From: JANQQN01 sp964519665
Lineage (GTDB): Bacteria; Myxococcota; Kuafuiibacteriia; Kuafuiibacteriales; Kuafuiibacteriaceae
Assembly: GCA_964519665.1 (NCBI GenBank)
Contig: CAZFIV010000001.1
Location: 124,001-188,000, forward strand
DNA length: 64,000 nucleotides
Reading direction: 5' to 3'
Made by a program: the position numbers and the translations under genes. The notes below the pieces were generated by a model, which had not been told where the DNA came from, did no database searches, and worked only from the letters and a program-made list of their open reading frames with translations. Shown in pieces: positions 16,787 through 25,103 of the stretch; the stretch's first letter is position 1, and each line of letters begins with the position of its first letter.

Positions 16787-17350
16787 ATGTCCGAAGCCCG
16801 CGAGCCGCTCGTCTGGCTCGACATGGAGATGACCGGCCTCGACCCCGACCGCTGTTCGCCGATCGAGGTTGCCTTGCTGATGACCACACCCGAGCTGGAA
16901 GAGCTCGACGCGATGGAGATGGTCATCTGGCAGCCGAACGAAGTGCTCGATCGGATGGAACCGTTCGTCCGCCGAATGCATACCGACAACGGGCTTCTCG
17001 AAAGGGTCCGGGCTTCGGAATTCAGCGTGGCGGATGCCGAGCGCAGAATGTTGACGATGCTGGCGCGATGGACCAAGCCCGGAGAAGGCGTTCTCGCCGG
17101 AAACTCCATCCACCAAGACCGCCGCTTTCTCGCTCGGTACTTTCCGACCGTGCATGGCTATCTGCACTACCGGATGGTCGACGTGTCGACGATCAAGGAG
17201 CTAGCACGCCGCTGGTACGGGCCGGAGGTTCTGTTCAACAAAGGCAACACCGACCATACCGCGCTCGCCGATGTTCGCTCGTCGATCGCTGAGCTCAAGC
17301 ACTACCGGGAAGCGGTGTTCAAAGCGCTGGCGCCCGCTGACGTGGACTGA
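16787..17350 (+). CDS. orn: Oligoribonuclease
   Basis: A 187-residue DEDDh 3'-5' exoribonuclease that degrades 2-5 nt RNAs and pGpG, completing RNA turnover and c-di-GMP breakdown. Exo I is WLDMEMTGLDP (Asp12, Glu14), Exo II lies around GNSIHQDRRFL, and Exo III is NTDHTALADVRSSIAELKHY with the catalytic His and Asp. Length equals that of E. coli Orn (181). The ATG at 16787 starts 32 bp after the OmpA gene. It may be transcribed with the envelope genes or from its own promoter. Confidence 0.95.
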   Translation: MSEAREPLVWLDMEMTGLDPDRCSPIEVALLMTTPELEELDAMEMVIWQPNEVLDRMEPFVRRMHTDNGLLERVRASEFSVADAERRMLTMLARWTKPGEGVLAGNSIHQDRRFLARYFPTVHGYLHYRMVDVSTIKELARRWYGPEVLFNKGNTDHTALADVRSSIAELKHYREAVFKALAPADVD

Positions 17351-17364
17351 ACGCGCGCCGTTCA
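17348..17364 (+). terminator. Hairpin at the 3' end of orn
   Basis: TGAACG (17348-17353) and CGTTCA (17359-17364) form a 6-bp perfect stem around a CGCGC loop, beginning at the orn stop codon. It is followed by a pyrimidine-rich but not uniform U tract, so it is at best a weak intrinsic terminator. Confidence 0.35.
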
Positions 17365-17495
17365 CTTCCTTGCCTTTGGTTCGATTTTCGTTCGTGGCGG
17401 GCTCGGTCGGTATGAATTCGAGTTCGTTCACGTCCTACCGAACCGGATCGGTTGGCGCCTAGACATCCAGCTATTGGGGCAAGCAAGGTTCCCTC

Positions 17496-18986
17496 GTGAG
17501 CCGTCGCGCTTTACGCGTGCTGATTTTCGCCGTCGCCCACCTGACGGCCTGCGACGAGTCGGGGAGACTTGATATCCTACCCGTGCTCGGTCGTTTCGAA
17601 CCATCGGCCGTCGATTTTGGGCGCGTTCCGCTCGGTTGGTCAAAGACGCGATCGATTGCCCTGGTCAACAGCGGCTCAAGCCGTCTGACGATCACCGGGG
17701 TCGAGGTACCCGATGATTTCGTACTCGTCGATGCGAAGGAAGCCGTCCTCGGTCGAACGCTGGCCGGATCGGATCGACTCGAGTTCACGGTTCGCTTCGA
17801 ACCGCGCTCGCAGAATCGGCTGAGGTCGACCTTGACACTGAGGTCCCGCCACTCGGCCTTCGAGCTCCCCGTGCAGGGCATCGGCGTCTTCTCCCCCCTG
17901 TCCGCCGCTCCGAGCGCCGTCGACTTTGGAACCGTCACGGTGGGTGACGAGGTCGAATCGCCGATACTGTTGACCAACACCGGGGCCGTCGATGTCACCA
18001 TCGACCGCGTTTTGGTCGGCGCGACCGAAGATTTTTTCACCGCCGAGGCGCTTCCCCTCGTCATCGCGGCCGGCCAATCGCGGATGGTCGATGTCGTCTT
18101 TGCCCCGACTCGGGCCGGCGACTTCCAAGACACCCTGCGGTTCGTCGCGATGGAAACCGAAGTGGCCGCCCTCGAGCTCCGGGCCATCGCGCTCGAGGTC
18201 GCGCCGGCCGTTGAATGCGGCCCAGAACGCCTCGATTTCGGAGAGGTGGTCCGCGGCGACACCGTCGCGCGGCAGCTCAGGTGTACGGCTTTGGGGCGCC
18301 GCGTCCGGATCAACCGCGCGACTTTGGTTCAAGGACAAGACGAGGGGTTCCACCTGGTCGTTCCCCAGGTCCCGATCAACCTGAGCCGAGGGCAATCGAT
18401 CCATTTCGACGTCTTGTTCGATTCAGAAGGGCTACAAGGGGGGCGTACCGGTCTGGTGGAGCTCGAATACTCGGGGTCCCGGGGCACCAGCGGGACCCTG
18501 ATCGAACTGACCGCGATGACGATGCCGCCCCCGCCGAGCGGCAACGACTTCACCATCGTGCTTCGATGGGACACTTTCACCGACGTCGATCTTCACCTGG
18601 TCCGGCCGGGGGGAGGCTTCTTCAGGCTGCAAGGCGATTGTTTCTTCGCCGCGAAAACGCCTGATTGGGGCGAGGATGGCGTAGCAGCGGACGACCCGTA
18701 CCTCGACGAAGACAACGTGGTCGGGAGGGGCCCGGAAACCATCAATCTCCGCGAAGCGACCCCCGGTCGGTACGAAGTTTGGGCTCACTATTTCGAAGGG
18801 CCCATCAGTGTCGGGTCTCGGGTCTCGGTCGAGGTGCTGGTACGCGGACGTTCGGTCGCCGCCTTCGAGCGTTTGCTCAGGTGTACGGAGCGGTGGCGGG
18901 TGGGTTTTATCGACTGGAACGGCGACCGTGGAACGTTCTTGCCCGACGACTTCCAATCGGCATTCTCGGTCGGCCAGTGCATCTGA
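17496..18986 (+). CDS. ASH-domain ('choice-of-anchor D') lipoprotein
   Basis: A 496-residue exported protein. The signal peptide ends in a lipobox (HLTAC, Cys about residue 19). Then come at least three Ig-like ASH/choice-of-anchor repeats, each opening with a PSAVDFG(R/T)V or ERLDFGEV strand and containing NTG or NSG motifs (about 38-340). The C-terminal domain (about 350-496) has FTIVLRWDTFTDVDLHLVRPGG and WAHYFEGPISVG, resembling the DUF2135/YfaP-type beta domain. These proteins are surface or periplasmic scaffolds without known catalysis, common in Myxococcota. GTG 17496 is the first start before the signal peptide. About 145 bp of mostly featureless DNA separates it from orn. Confidence 0.82.
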   Translation: MSRRALRVLIFAVAHLTACDESGRLDILPVLGRFEPSAVDFGRVPLGWSKTRSIALVNSGSSRLTITGVEVPDDFVLVDAKEAVLGRTLAGSDRLEFTVRFEPRSQNRLRSTLTLRSRHSAFELPVQGIGVFSPLSAAPSAVDFGTVTVGDEVESPILLTNTGAVDVTIDRVLVGATEDFFTAEALPLVIAAGQSRMVDVVFAPTRAGDFQDTLRFVAMETEVAALELRAIALEVAPAVECGPERLDFGEVVRGDTVARQLRCTALGRRVRINRATLVQGQDEGFHLVVPQVPINLSRGQSIHFDVLFDSEGLQGGRTGLVELEYSGSRGTSGTLIELTAMTMPPPPSGNDFTIVLRWDTFTDVDLHLVRPGGGFFRLQGDCFFAAKTPDWGEDGVAADDPYLDEDNVVGRGPETINLREATPGRYEVWAHYFEGPISVGSRVSVEVLVRGRSVAAFERLLRCTERWRVGFIDWNGDRGTFLPDDFQSAFSVGQCI

Positions 18987-19026
18987 TCGCGTCCGACGAG
19001 CGGGTTCCAAGACGAAAAGCTGCTTG

Positions 19027-19749
19027 ATGGGTGTTCGACCAGCGCCCACTATCGACATTGTGTCTTCCGACAAACTCGAGCGCATCGTTGCCGCCCGTAT
19101 GAAGCTCAAGGAGCGATTCCAGGCCCAGATGGCGTCATCTCCCAGCCAAGCCGATGACCGGCCCCTCGGTTCGGGTCCCGCCAATCGGCATGGCATGCCT
19201 CGTCTTCCGCCGGATCAGTACGAGGTGACCAAGTGGCCGGTTCTCGACATCGGGCTCAGTCCCATTGTGCCGACCCACAAATGGAAGCTGACCATCGACG
19301 GTGCGGTTCAGTCCCCGACGTCGATCGATTGGGAGCAGATGATGGCTCTGCCGCAGGTCGAGGACACGAGTGACTTTCACTGCGTCACCAAATGGTCGCG
19401 TTTCGATATGAAGTGGGCGGGGGTTCGTTTCGGCGATGTCGTCGCCCTCGCGGATCCGCTCGAGACCGCGACCCACGCGATGATTCATGCCTACGATGGG
19501 TACACGACCAACGTTCCATTGGCCGAAGCCCTGAAGGACGACGTGCTGTTGGCTCACACGGTGGACGACGAACCGCTTACCCGCGAGCACGGCGGTCCGA
19601 TTCGGATGATCACCCCGCAGCTGTACGCTTGGAAGGGCGCGAAGTGGATCAAGCGCATCGAGCTCCTCACCGAGGACCGACCCGGATTTTGGGAGGAGCG
19701 CGGTTATTCGATGTCGGCCCACCCGTGGCGCAACGACCGATATCGGTAG
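19027..19749 (+). CDS. Sulfite-oxidase-like molybdopterin oxidoreductase, cytoplasmic
   Basis: A 240-residue protein matching the SUOX/YedY (MsrP) fold. It has TVDGAVQSP-like substrate-domain entry and TSDFHCVTKWSRFDMKW, which carries the Mo-coordinating Cys, then YTTNVPLAEAL, EPLTREHGGPIRMI and PQLYAWKGAKW. Unlike E. coli MsrP there is no Tat leader, so it should act in the cytosol; an electron partner such as MsrQ is not adjacent. The reaction could be reduction of S- or N-oxides, or sulfite-type oxidation. ATG 19027 avoids overlapping the previous gene. A mog-type cofactor gene lies 13 kb away. Confidence 0.85.
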   Translation: MGVRPAPTIDIVSSDKLERIVAARMKLKERFQAQMASSPSQADDRPLGSGPANRHGMPRLPPDQYEVTKWPVLDIGLSPIVPTHKWKLTIDGAVQSPTSIDWEQMMALPQVEDTSDFHCVTKWSRFDMKWAGVRFGDVVALADPLETATHAMIHAYDGYTTNVPLAEALKDDVLLAHTVDDEPLTREHGGPIRMITPQLYAWKGAKWIKRIELLTEDRPGFWEERGYSMSAHPWRNDRYR

Positions 19750-19775
19750 TCTTGAGCCTCTCTCGGTAGCCGCCC

Positions 19776-21101
19776 TTGGCCATTTCGCAGCATGTGCCGC
19801 CCTTGACCATGGGGGCGGTGTGGCGGCTGGCGTGGCCCAGCGCGGCTTTCACCCTGCTCACGACCGGGTACCGGCCCGTCGACCAGTACTTCATGCAGTT
19901 CGTCTCGGTCGACGCACAGGCTGCGATCGGCTCTTCGGTCTTCGTGACGATCCTGCTCTTCGCGGCCAGTGAAGTCCTCGCGGCGGGAGCCGGTCCCCTG
20001 ATCGCGCGGGCGACCGGAGCCGGGGACCCCGACGAGCGCCGTCGCGTCCTGGGGTCGGCGGTCGCTGGCGCCATGGTGCTTACGGCGGTAGTGGCCGTCG
20101 TGGGGGGCGTCGGCGCGGAGTGGATTTCGGGTTCGATCGGACTCTCGGGACCCACCGGCGCCGCGTTTGCCGCGTATCTGCGGGTGATCGCGTTGACCGC
20201 GGCGCCGCTCGTGCTGACGCCGCTCGTAGACCAGGCGTTCTTGGCGACCGGGCAGGCTCGGTTGCCGATGGTGTTGCATGGTCTGTCTCTCGGGTTGAAC
20301 ACCGGGCTGACCTTCTTGTTCGTCGTTGTCTTCGATGGGGGCATCATCGGCGCCGCGCTGGCCTCGAACGGAGCTCGAGCGGTGACCACGGGTATAGGAG
20401 GGGTGCTGTTGGCGCGGCAGGTCGGGCTGCGTCGTCAGGACATCCGTTTCGCACCCTCGCTGGCGAGAACCGTCAAGGTCGGGGCGCCCATGGCTGCGAA
20501 CACCGCCCTGTTTGCCCTCACCTACTGGGCCCTGCTTCGCTGGACGGTTTCTCCCCTGGGACCGCATATCAACGCGGCCCTAGGGATCGGCTTTTCTGCC
20601 CTGGAGGGCATCACTTGGCCGATCTTCCATGGCGTCTCGCTGGCCGTGGCGTCCCTGGTGGGTAGGTATCTGGGCGCCGGACGGCCCGACCTGGCCTGGA
20701 AAGTGGTGCGGCTCGCATTTCCGGCTTCCACGGCCTTGGGGCTTGTGGCCAGCGCGGTGTTCTACCTGGGAGGGCGACCGTTCGCTGACCTGTTCACCGA
20801 TGATCCGGCGGTCTTATTGGCGACCACCCAATACGCTGCCATCCTGTCAGCGTCGCAGCTCTTCGTGGCCTGGGAGGCTCTCAGCGAAGGAGTCCTGGCC
20901 GGCGCGGGCGACACCAAGTCCGTGTTTCGGTGGTCGACGCCGTTCAATCTGCTCCGGATCCCTTTGGCCTGGGCTTGGGCGATCGCCGCCGGCGCCGGAC
21001 CGGCGGGTGTCTGGTGGGCGATCAATGTGACGACGTATGCCAAAGTGTTGGGCAAAGGTCTTGCGGTATGTCGGCGTCGCTGGCTCCTCCTAGAGCCGTG
21101 A
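19776..21101 (+). CDS. MATE-family efflux transporter
   Basis: A 441-residue polytopic inner-membrane protein with about 12 hydrophobic helices in two similar halves, as in MATE cation-drug antiporters. The N-terminal half shows VDQYFMQFVSVDAQAAIG and the second half AALGIGFSALEGI, both typical of MATE helices 1 and 7. Substrates are unknown; the family exports drugs, metabolites or envelope precursors with Na+ or H+ exchange. The start is either TTG 19776 or ATG 19809 (11 codons shorter). Its stop overlaps the start of the NAGPA gene (GTGA), suggesting coupling. Confidence 0.85.
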   Translation: MAISQHVPPLTMGAVWRLAWPSAAFTLLTTGYRPVDQYFMQFVSVDAQAAIGSSVFVTILLFAASEVLAAGAGPLIARATGAGDPDERRRVLGSAVAGAMVLTAVVAVVGGVGAEWISGSIGLSGPTGAAFAAYLRVIALTAAPLVLTPLVDQAFLATGQARLPMVLHGLSLGLNTGLTFLFVVVFDGGIIGAALASNGARAVTTGIGGVLLARQVGLRRQDIRFAPSLARTVKVGAPMAANTALFALTYWALLRWTVSPLGPHINAALGIGFSALEGITWPIFHGVSLAVASLVGRYLGAGRPDLAWKVVRLAFPASTALGLVASAVFYLGGRPFADLFTDDPAVLLATTQYAAILSASQLFVAWEALSEGVLAGAGDTKSVFRWSTPFNLLRIPLAWAWAIAAGAGPAGVWWAINVTTYAKVLGKGLAVCRRRWLLLEP

Positions 21102-22084
21102 GTGAAGCTGCACATCAGCTCTGGTGGTCGGCTCGACTGCTCGGGGCCGCTCTTTTAATGGCCGGGATCGCCTACTCCGTGCGGCGTTGGCGGTGGGTGT
21201 CGCTGCCTTTGTGGACGACCGCCTCGGTCGCGCTCGGGTACGGGATCCTTATTCCCGCGGTCTGGCTCAGGCCTCAACCGTCACCGCTCGACCTCCGGTT
21301 GTTCGAGGGTGTCCGCTACGAACGCCTCGTGAGCGCCCATCCGGTGGCCAAGGTCGTGCACGTCGTGACCATCGACCTGCGGCAACCGGGGCTGTCGGTG
21401 TTCGTCACCCCGCCCGTCTCGCAGACGGGCACGAGTACCCAGCCGGCCGAACGGAAGGTCCTGGCGCGAACAACCTCCGGATTTGCGCGCGAGTTCAAGC
21501 AACAACTGGCCGTGAACGCCAACTTCTTCACCGAGCAGTTTTCGTTCACGGCCCTCTATTATTACCCAAAGGTTGGAGAGCCCGTCGACGCGGTGGGACA
21601 CGCGGTCTCCGACTTTCAGGTCTATGGCATCAAGGATCGCTCGATGCGCGTGCTCGCCTTCCGCAAGGACGGCGCGAGCATTGCGCCCGCGGTAACGTCA
21701 TCGATGAGCCAAGCGGTGTCCGGCTATCCACTCGTGGTGAGGGGTGCGATGCCCAAGGCCGTCGCGCGCTCCACCCAGCGGATGCCACGGGTGGCCGCGG
21801 GCGTCGATGCTTCAGGCGGTACGTTGATCCTGGTCGTAGCGGATGGAAGGCAGCCGTACTACTCCGACGGGGCGAACCTTCGCGAGCTGGCTGAACTGGT
21901 CCTCGAACGGGGGGCGGTCGACGCCGTTCTGCTCGATGGCGGAGGTTCGAGCACCCTTGTCCGGATGGACGAGGATGGCCGGGTCGTCGTCATGAACACC
22001 CCCGTACACGGTCGAACCCCGCCTGGATTCGAGCGTCCGGTGGGCAATCACCTGGGGTTCGCGGGGCTCATTCCGGTGAATTGA
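21098..22084 (+). CDS. Phosphodiester glycosidase (NAGPA-domain) membrane protein
   Basis: A 328-residue protein with two N-terminal membrane helices (about 9-27 and 33-55) followed by a periplasmic NAGPA domain (PF09992). Family hallmarks are VNANFFTE, GYPLVVRG, PRVAAGVDASGGTLILVVADGR and DAVLLDGGGSSTLV. In animals the family removes GlcNAc from mannose-6-phosphate diesters; bacterial members act on exopolysaccharide or wall glycophosphodiesters. The GTG start overlaps the MATE stop (GTGA). The 3' end overlaps the convergent sppA by 17 bp. Confidence 0.85.
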   Translation: MSEAAHQLWWSARLLGAALLMAGIAYSVRRWRWVSLPLWTTASVALGYGILIPAVWLRPQPSPLDLRLFEGVRYERLVSAHPVAKVVHVVTIDLRQPGLSVFVTPPVSQTGTSTQPAERKVLARTTSGFAREFKQQLAVNANFFTEQFSFTALYYYPKVGEPVDAVGHAVSDFQVYGIKDRSMRVLAFRKDGASIAPAVTSSMSQAVSGYPLVVRGAMPKAVARSTQRMPRVAAGVDASGGTLILVVADGRQPYYSDGANLRELAELVLERGAVDAVLLDGGGSSTLVRMDEDGRVVVMNTPVHGRTPPGFERPVGNHLGFAGLIPVN

Positions 22085-23909
22085 TGGGAGCGTAAGCCAG
22101 TGTGGTCCATGCTCGGCCCGGCTTCGGAGTCGCGAGCGGGATGAGCTCCACGGCGACCGGATCCAGGAGCCCGGCGAAGCCGAGGCGCTGCACGAGTTCG
22201 ACCAGGGTCGGGCGGCTGCCCCCCGGTTCACCCGCCAGCAGTGCGTCTTGAGGACGGGCCCACTGGAGGGTTGCGGCGTCTGCGGCTCCGGTCATCACCG
22301 GGGCCGGGCGCGGCTGAGGTCCGCGGGCCGACACGATCACCGGGTCGGCCGCGAATACCCCGCCGGCCTCGACCTTGGCCAGCTCCACGGCGGCTGGGAA
22401 GCCTCCCAGGTCATCCAGCAGGCGCTGCTGGCGGGCATCCCGGCCCGTCCAGACGCGTCCTTGGGCGACCGCGTCGACCTCATCCCGGGTGAGCTCCCGG
22501 CTCTTCGCGACCAGATCGATGAACGCCTCGTAGCTGGCGTCGACCTCTTTTTGCGCGTGGTCTCGGGTTTGGTCGTCAAAGCCGGTCCACGGGTCGTAGA
22601 TGTCGGCGTGTTGGCGGTTCTTGATCGAATCACGCCCAATGCCCAGGCGCTCGCTGAGTGCGGCCCAGGTGGGCATCAACGCAAAGACCCCGATGCTGCC
22701 GGTGAACGTCAGCGGCGACGCGACGATCGACCGGGCCGCGCATGCGACGTAGTAGCCGCCACTGGCGGCGACGTCGCCGAGGCAAGCGATGACCGGCTTC
22801 TGTTGGTCGAGGCGGGCGACAGCGCCAAAAATCGTATCGCTGGCGGTCACGCTCCCCCCACGGGAGTCGATATGGAGAACGACGGCGCCGATCGATGCAT
22901 CGACGAGGGCGGCGCGCAGGTCGTCTACCACCGTATTCGCGGTGGCGAGCTGCTGTTCGGGCAATGGTAGACCGGCCGGCTGATCGATGATCGGTCCGTG
23001 CACTCGAACCACGCCGACCCGCTTCGCCCGCGACGGCCAGATATCCGGGATCTGCCGGACCCTCAAGTAGTACGCGGCACCGATGGGCGTCGGGGCCAGA
23101 TCGGCATCCTCGACTTTGCGAAGAACCTCCGGGAGGTCTTCGTCCCGAGCCAGCTCATCGCAGAAGCGAGCGGCAACCGCAGCGGGCGCCCCCATCGGGG
23201 CCGCATCGATGAGCGCCTCGGTATCGGACCGGTTGAGCACCCGCCCGGCCATCAGGCTGTCCAGGAGCGCATCGTCGAGTTGCTGCACGATCGCAGTCGT
23301 TTGTTCGCGGTCGGCTTCGCTTCGGTCGGTCCGAGTGAACTGTTCGGGTGCCGACTTGAAGCGGCCGTGGCTGATGGCTTCGACCTTGAAACCGAGCCGA
23401 TGCAGCGCGTCGCGCCAGAACAAACCGACCGAGGCAACGCCGGCGGCGGCCATCGGCGCGGTTGGTGTCATCAGCACCTTGGTGCCGACCGCGGCGACCA
23501 TCGCCTGCCGGTTGTCGACGGGCCCCTCCAAATGGATGATCAAGTGCCTCCCCGACTCTCGAATTCGAAGGAGCTCCACCCGAACGGCGTCGGCCGCGGC
23601 CCAGCCGCCTCCCAACCGCCCCATACGAACCAGGACCCCTTTGGCGTAGGGATCGGTGCTCAGCTCGTCCACGAACTTGCGAAGCCGGGTCAATACCACC
23701 CGTGGTTGATCTCTTCGTTTGAGAAGACGTCGAGCCAACATCTGAACGACGTCGCGTGCGGGTTGAAGCTCCACGATCTCTCCAACCAATCGAAGCTCCG
23801 CCCAGCCGTTCTTCTTGAGAGCGAGCCGACGGCTTCGGCGACGGAGAGGGAGGAGAACCAGCAAGACGAGCGCGGCCAGAGGAAGAAGCAGCCGCCGAAG
23901 AATCTTCAT
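22068..23909 (-). CDS. sppA: Signal peptide peptidase SppA, 67-kDa type
   Basis: A 613-residue membrane-anchored Ser/Lys protease that degrades cleaved signal peptides and some membrane proteins. It has one N-terminal membrane helix (about 5-24) and tandem ClpP-like halves, as in E. coli SppA (618 aa). The general-base Lys185 lies in HGRFKSAPEQ of the N-half. The nucleophile Ser383 lies in DVAASGGYYVA of the C-half, in the same split Lys/Ser arrangement as E. coli Lys209/Ser409. The length after Ser383 is longer than minimal SppA because of a Pro-rich tail. ATG 23909 precedes the membrane helix. Confidence 0.93.
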   Translation of the reverse strand: MKILRRLLLPLAALVLLVLLPLRRRSRRLALKKNGWAELRLVGEIVELQPARDVVQMLARRLLKRRDQPRVVLTRLRKFVDELSTDPYAKGVLVRMGRLGGGWAAADAVRVELLRIRESGRHLIIHLEGPVDNRQAMVAAVGTKVLMTPTAPMAAAGVASVGLFWRDALHRLGFKVEAISHGRFKSAPEQFTRTDRSEADREQTTAIVQQLDDALLDSLMAGRVLNRSDTEALIDAAPMGAPAAVAARFCDELARDEDLPEVLRKVEDADLAPTPIGAAYYLRVRQIPDIWPSRAKRVGVVRVHGPIIDQPAGLPLPEQQLATANTVVDDLRAALVDASIGAVVLHIDSRGGSVTASDTIFGAVARLDQQKPVIACLGDVAASGGYYVACAARSIVASPLTFTGSIGVFALMPTWAALSERLGIGRDSIKNRQHADIYDPWTGFDDQTRDHAQKEVDASYEAFIDLVAKSRELTRDEVDAVAQGRVWTGRDARQQRLLDDLGGFPAAVELAKVEAGGVFAADPVIVSARGPQPRPAPVMTGAADAATLQWARPQDALLAGEPGGSRPTLVELVQRLGFAGLLDPVAVELIPLATPKPGRAWTTLAYAPINSPE

Positions 23910-23984
23910 ATAGGGTACCGTAGCGACCTGCTCGGGCTGACGCCAGTGCTTCGCTTCCGAGGTCCAAAGAGCGCGATGGGATGC

Positions 23985-24848
23985 TCAGCGCCGAGCCACG
24001 ACCGCCCGGTCGACGGTACGTCGGCCCTTTTCGATGAACTCCCGGTCTCGGTGGGTTAGTCCCCACACCAGGGTGGAGAGCCCATCCATCCAGGTGAGAG
24101 CATCGACCCAATCCCAAAACCGACCATCCGTAGGTCCATACCCCTCCGCAAAGGCAGAACGGGAAGCAGGGTTTGTGGCCCAAGACACGTTTCCTAGTCG
24201 AGTCAGGTCCCAAGGGGCGGCGTCGAGGCGGGCGTGCTCAAAATCAAGCACCGTGATGTCGGTGCCATCGTAGACCCAGTTTCGCGGTTCGTAGTCCCGA
24301 TGGCAAGGCACCCTGCACATCGGTGCCGAGGTGCGCAGGAGGTCGAAGACCGGTTGCAGAGTGAGCGCAGTCGTCGAAGCGTCGACGATCGGCGAAGCCC
24401 GCACCTGCAAAGCTTCGACTCGGCGGCGAAGGGCCTCCAGCCATGGGACGTCGTCCTGATCATCGGCCTCGATGCTGTGCAGCCGGCGGAGCCAGCGCCC
24501 GGCCGCTCGGTGAGCGTCGAGCGGGAGAGGGTGGCGGCTTCCGCTCTGGCCCCGCGCTTCCGTCAGCAACAGAGTCATCGTGTCGTCGCTGTAGTCCAAA
24601 AGCCGAGGGGTACGCACAAGGGACGACCAAAGCAGGTAAGCTTGCTTTTCTTGTAGGTACTTGCGGCGGCGCCGATGCGCCTTCCCGTAGATTCGCCCAG
24701 CCGGGGTGAACCAGGCGTTGACCACCGTCGTGGGGCCCGAATGGATGCGGGTCAAGTCTTGGGCCCAGCCAGCAAACCGCAGGCGCAGCAATCGAAAGAC
24801 CGCCTGCTCGGCGAGGCGATGATTCCCGAACGTCTTGACAATACTCAT
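23985..24848 (-). CDS. Aminoglycoside-phosphotransferase-fold kinase
   Basis: A 287-residue protein of the APH/choline-kinase fold. The catalytic loop is CHRDYEPRNWVYDG (Brenner motif HxDxxxxN) and the metal-binding Asp is in ITVLDFEHARLD. The N-lobe is Arg/Lys rich, and no clear glycine loop is visible. Such proteins phosphorylate small molecules (antibiotics, sugars, choline, macrolides); the substrate cannot be told here. Longer in-frame starts exist at 24902 (ATG) and 24983 (ATG). I prefer 24848 because the upstream codons are A/C-rich and overlap the metY leader structure, but no start has a Shine-Dalgarno. Confidence 0.7.
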   Translation of the reverse strand: MSIVKTFGNHRLAEQAVFRLLRLRFAGWAQDLTRIHSGPTTVVNAWFTPAGRIYGKAHRRRRKYLQEKQAYLLWSSLVRTPRLLDYSDDTMTLLLTEARGQSGSRHPLPLDAHRAAGRWLRRLHSIEADDQDDVPWLEALRRRVEALQVRASPIVDASTTALTLQPVFDLLRTSAPMCRVPCHRDYEPRNWVYDGTDITVLDFEHARLDAAPWDLTRLGNVSWATNPASRSAFAEGYGPTDGRFWDWVDALTWMDGLSTLVWGLTHRDREFIEKGRRTVDRAVVARR

Positions 24849-24949
24849 GGTCCACGTAACGCTGCCCTTCGCTTCGAGATCGACATGTTCGCTCGTACCC
24901 ATATCCCACGGTGTTGTCGTGATTGCATGCTGTGTTGTCGCCGCCGCAA

Positions 24950-25056
24950 GGTGGGTCGGGTGTCGGGCTCTGTCGATCGACATGCAAGTCAGACGTAAGT
25001 CAGGCGGACGCTGACGAGAAGCCCACCCACCCGATGTCGGGTCGGTGGGTTTTTTT
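24950..25056 (+). promoter_or_regulatory. Candidate attenuator or riboswitch leader of metY-metX-thrA
   Basis: The 5' leader of metY carries an intrinsic terminator (25021-25056) although no plus-strand gene ends here; the upstream gene runs the other way. An upstream segment GGTGGGT (24950-24956) is perfectly complementary to ACCCACC (25025-25031) inside the terminator's 5' arm, so a competing antiterminator can form. I do not recognise a SAM-I, SAM-II or SAH aptamer consensus in the leader. A 10-codon ORF (ATG 24982, stop 25012-25014) ends just before the terminator, so a leader-peptide mechanism is also possible. Base pairing was judged by eye. Confidence 0.5.
25021..25056 (+). terminator. 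Strong intrinsic terminator in the metY leader
   Basis: CCCACC (25022-25027) pairs with GGTGGG (25044-25049) and CCCG (25030-25033) with CGGG (25038-25041) around a short loop, with a 2x2 internal loop. Seven T residues (25050-25056) follow immediately. It is oriented to stop transcription towards metY, 48 bp before its start codon. Confidence 0.8.
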
Positions 25057-25103
25057 GTAGGTGGCGTCTTTCAACAGCCGGCCCTGGAGGAGATCGATTC
25101 ACT

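Noticed and set aside
24982..25014. A 10-codon ORF as leader peptide of metY
   Set aside because: No ribosome binding site and no run of Met or Thr codons that would respond to starvation, so not called as a gene; kept only as an alternative in the leader note.
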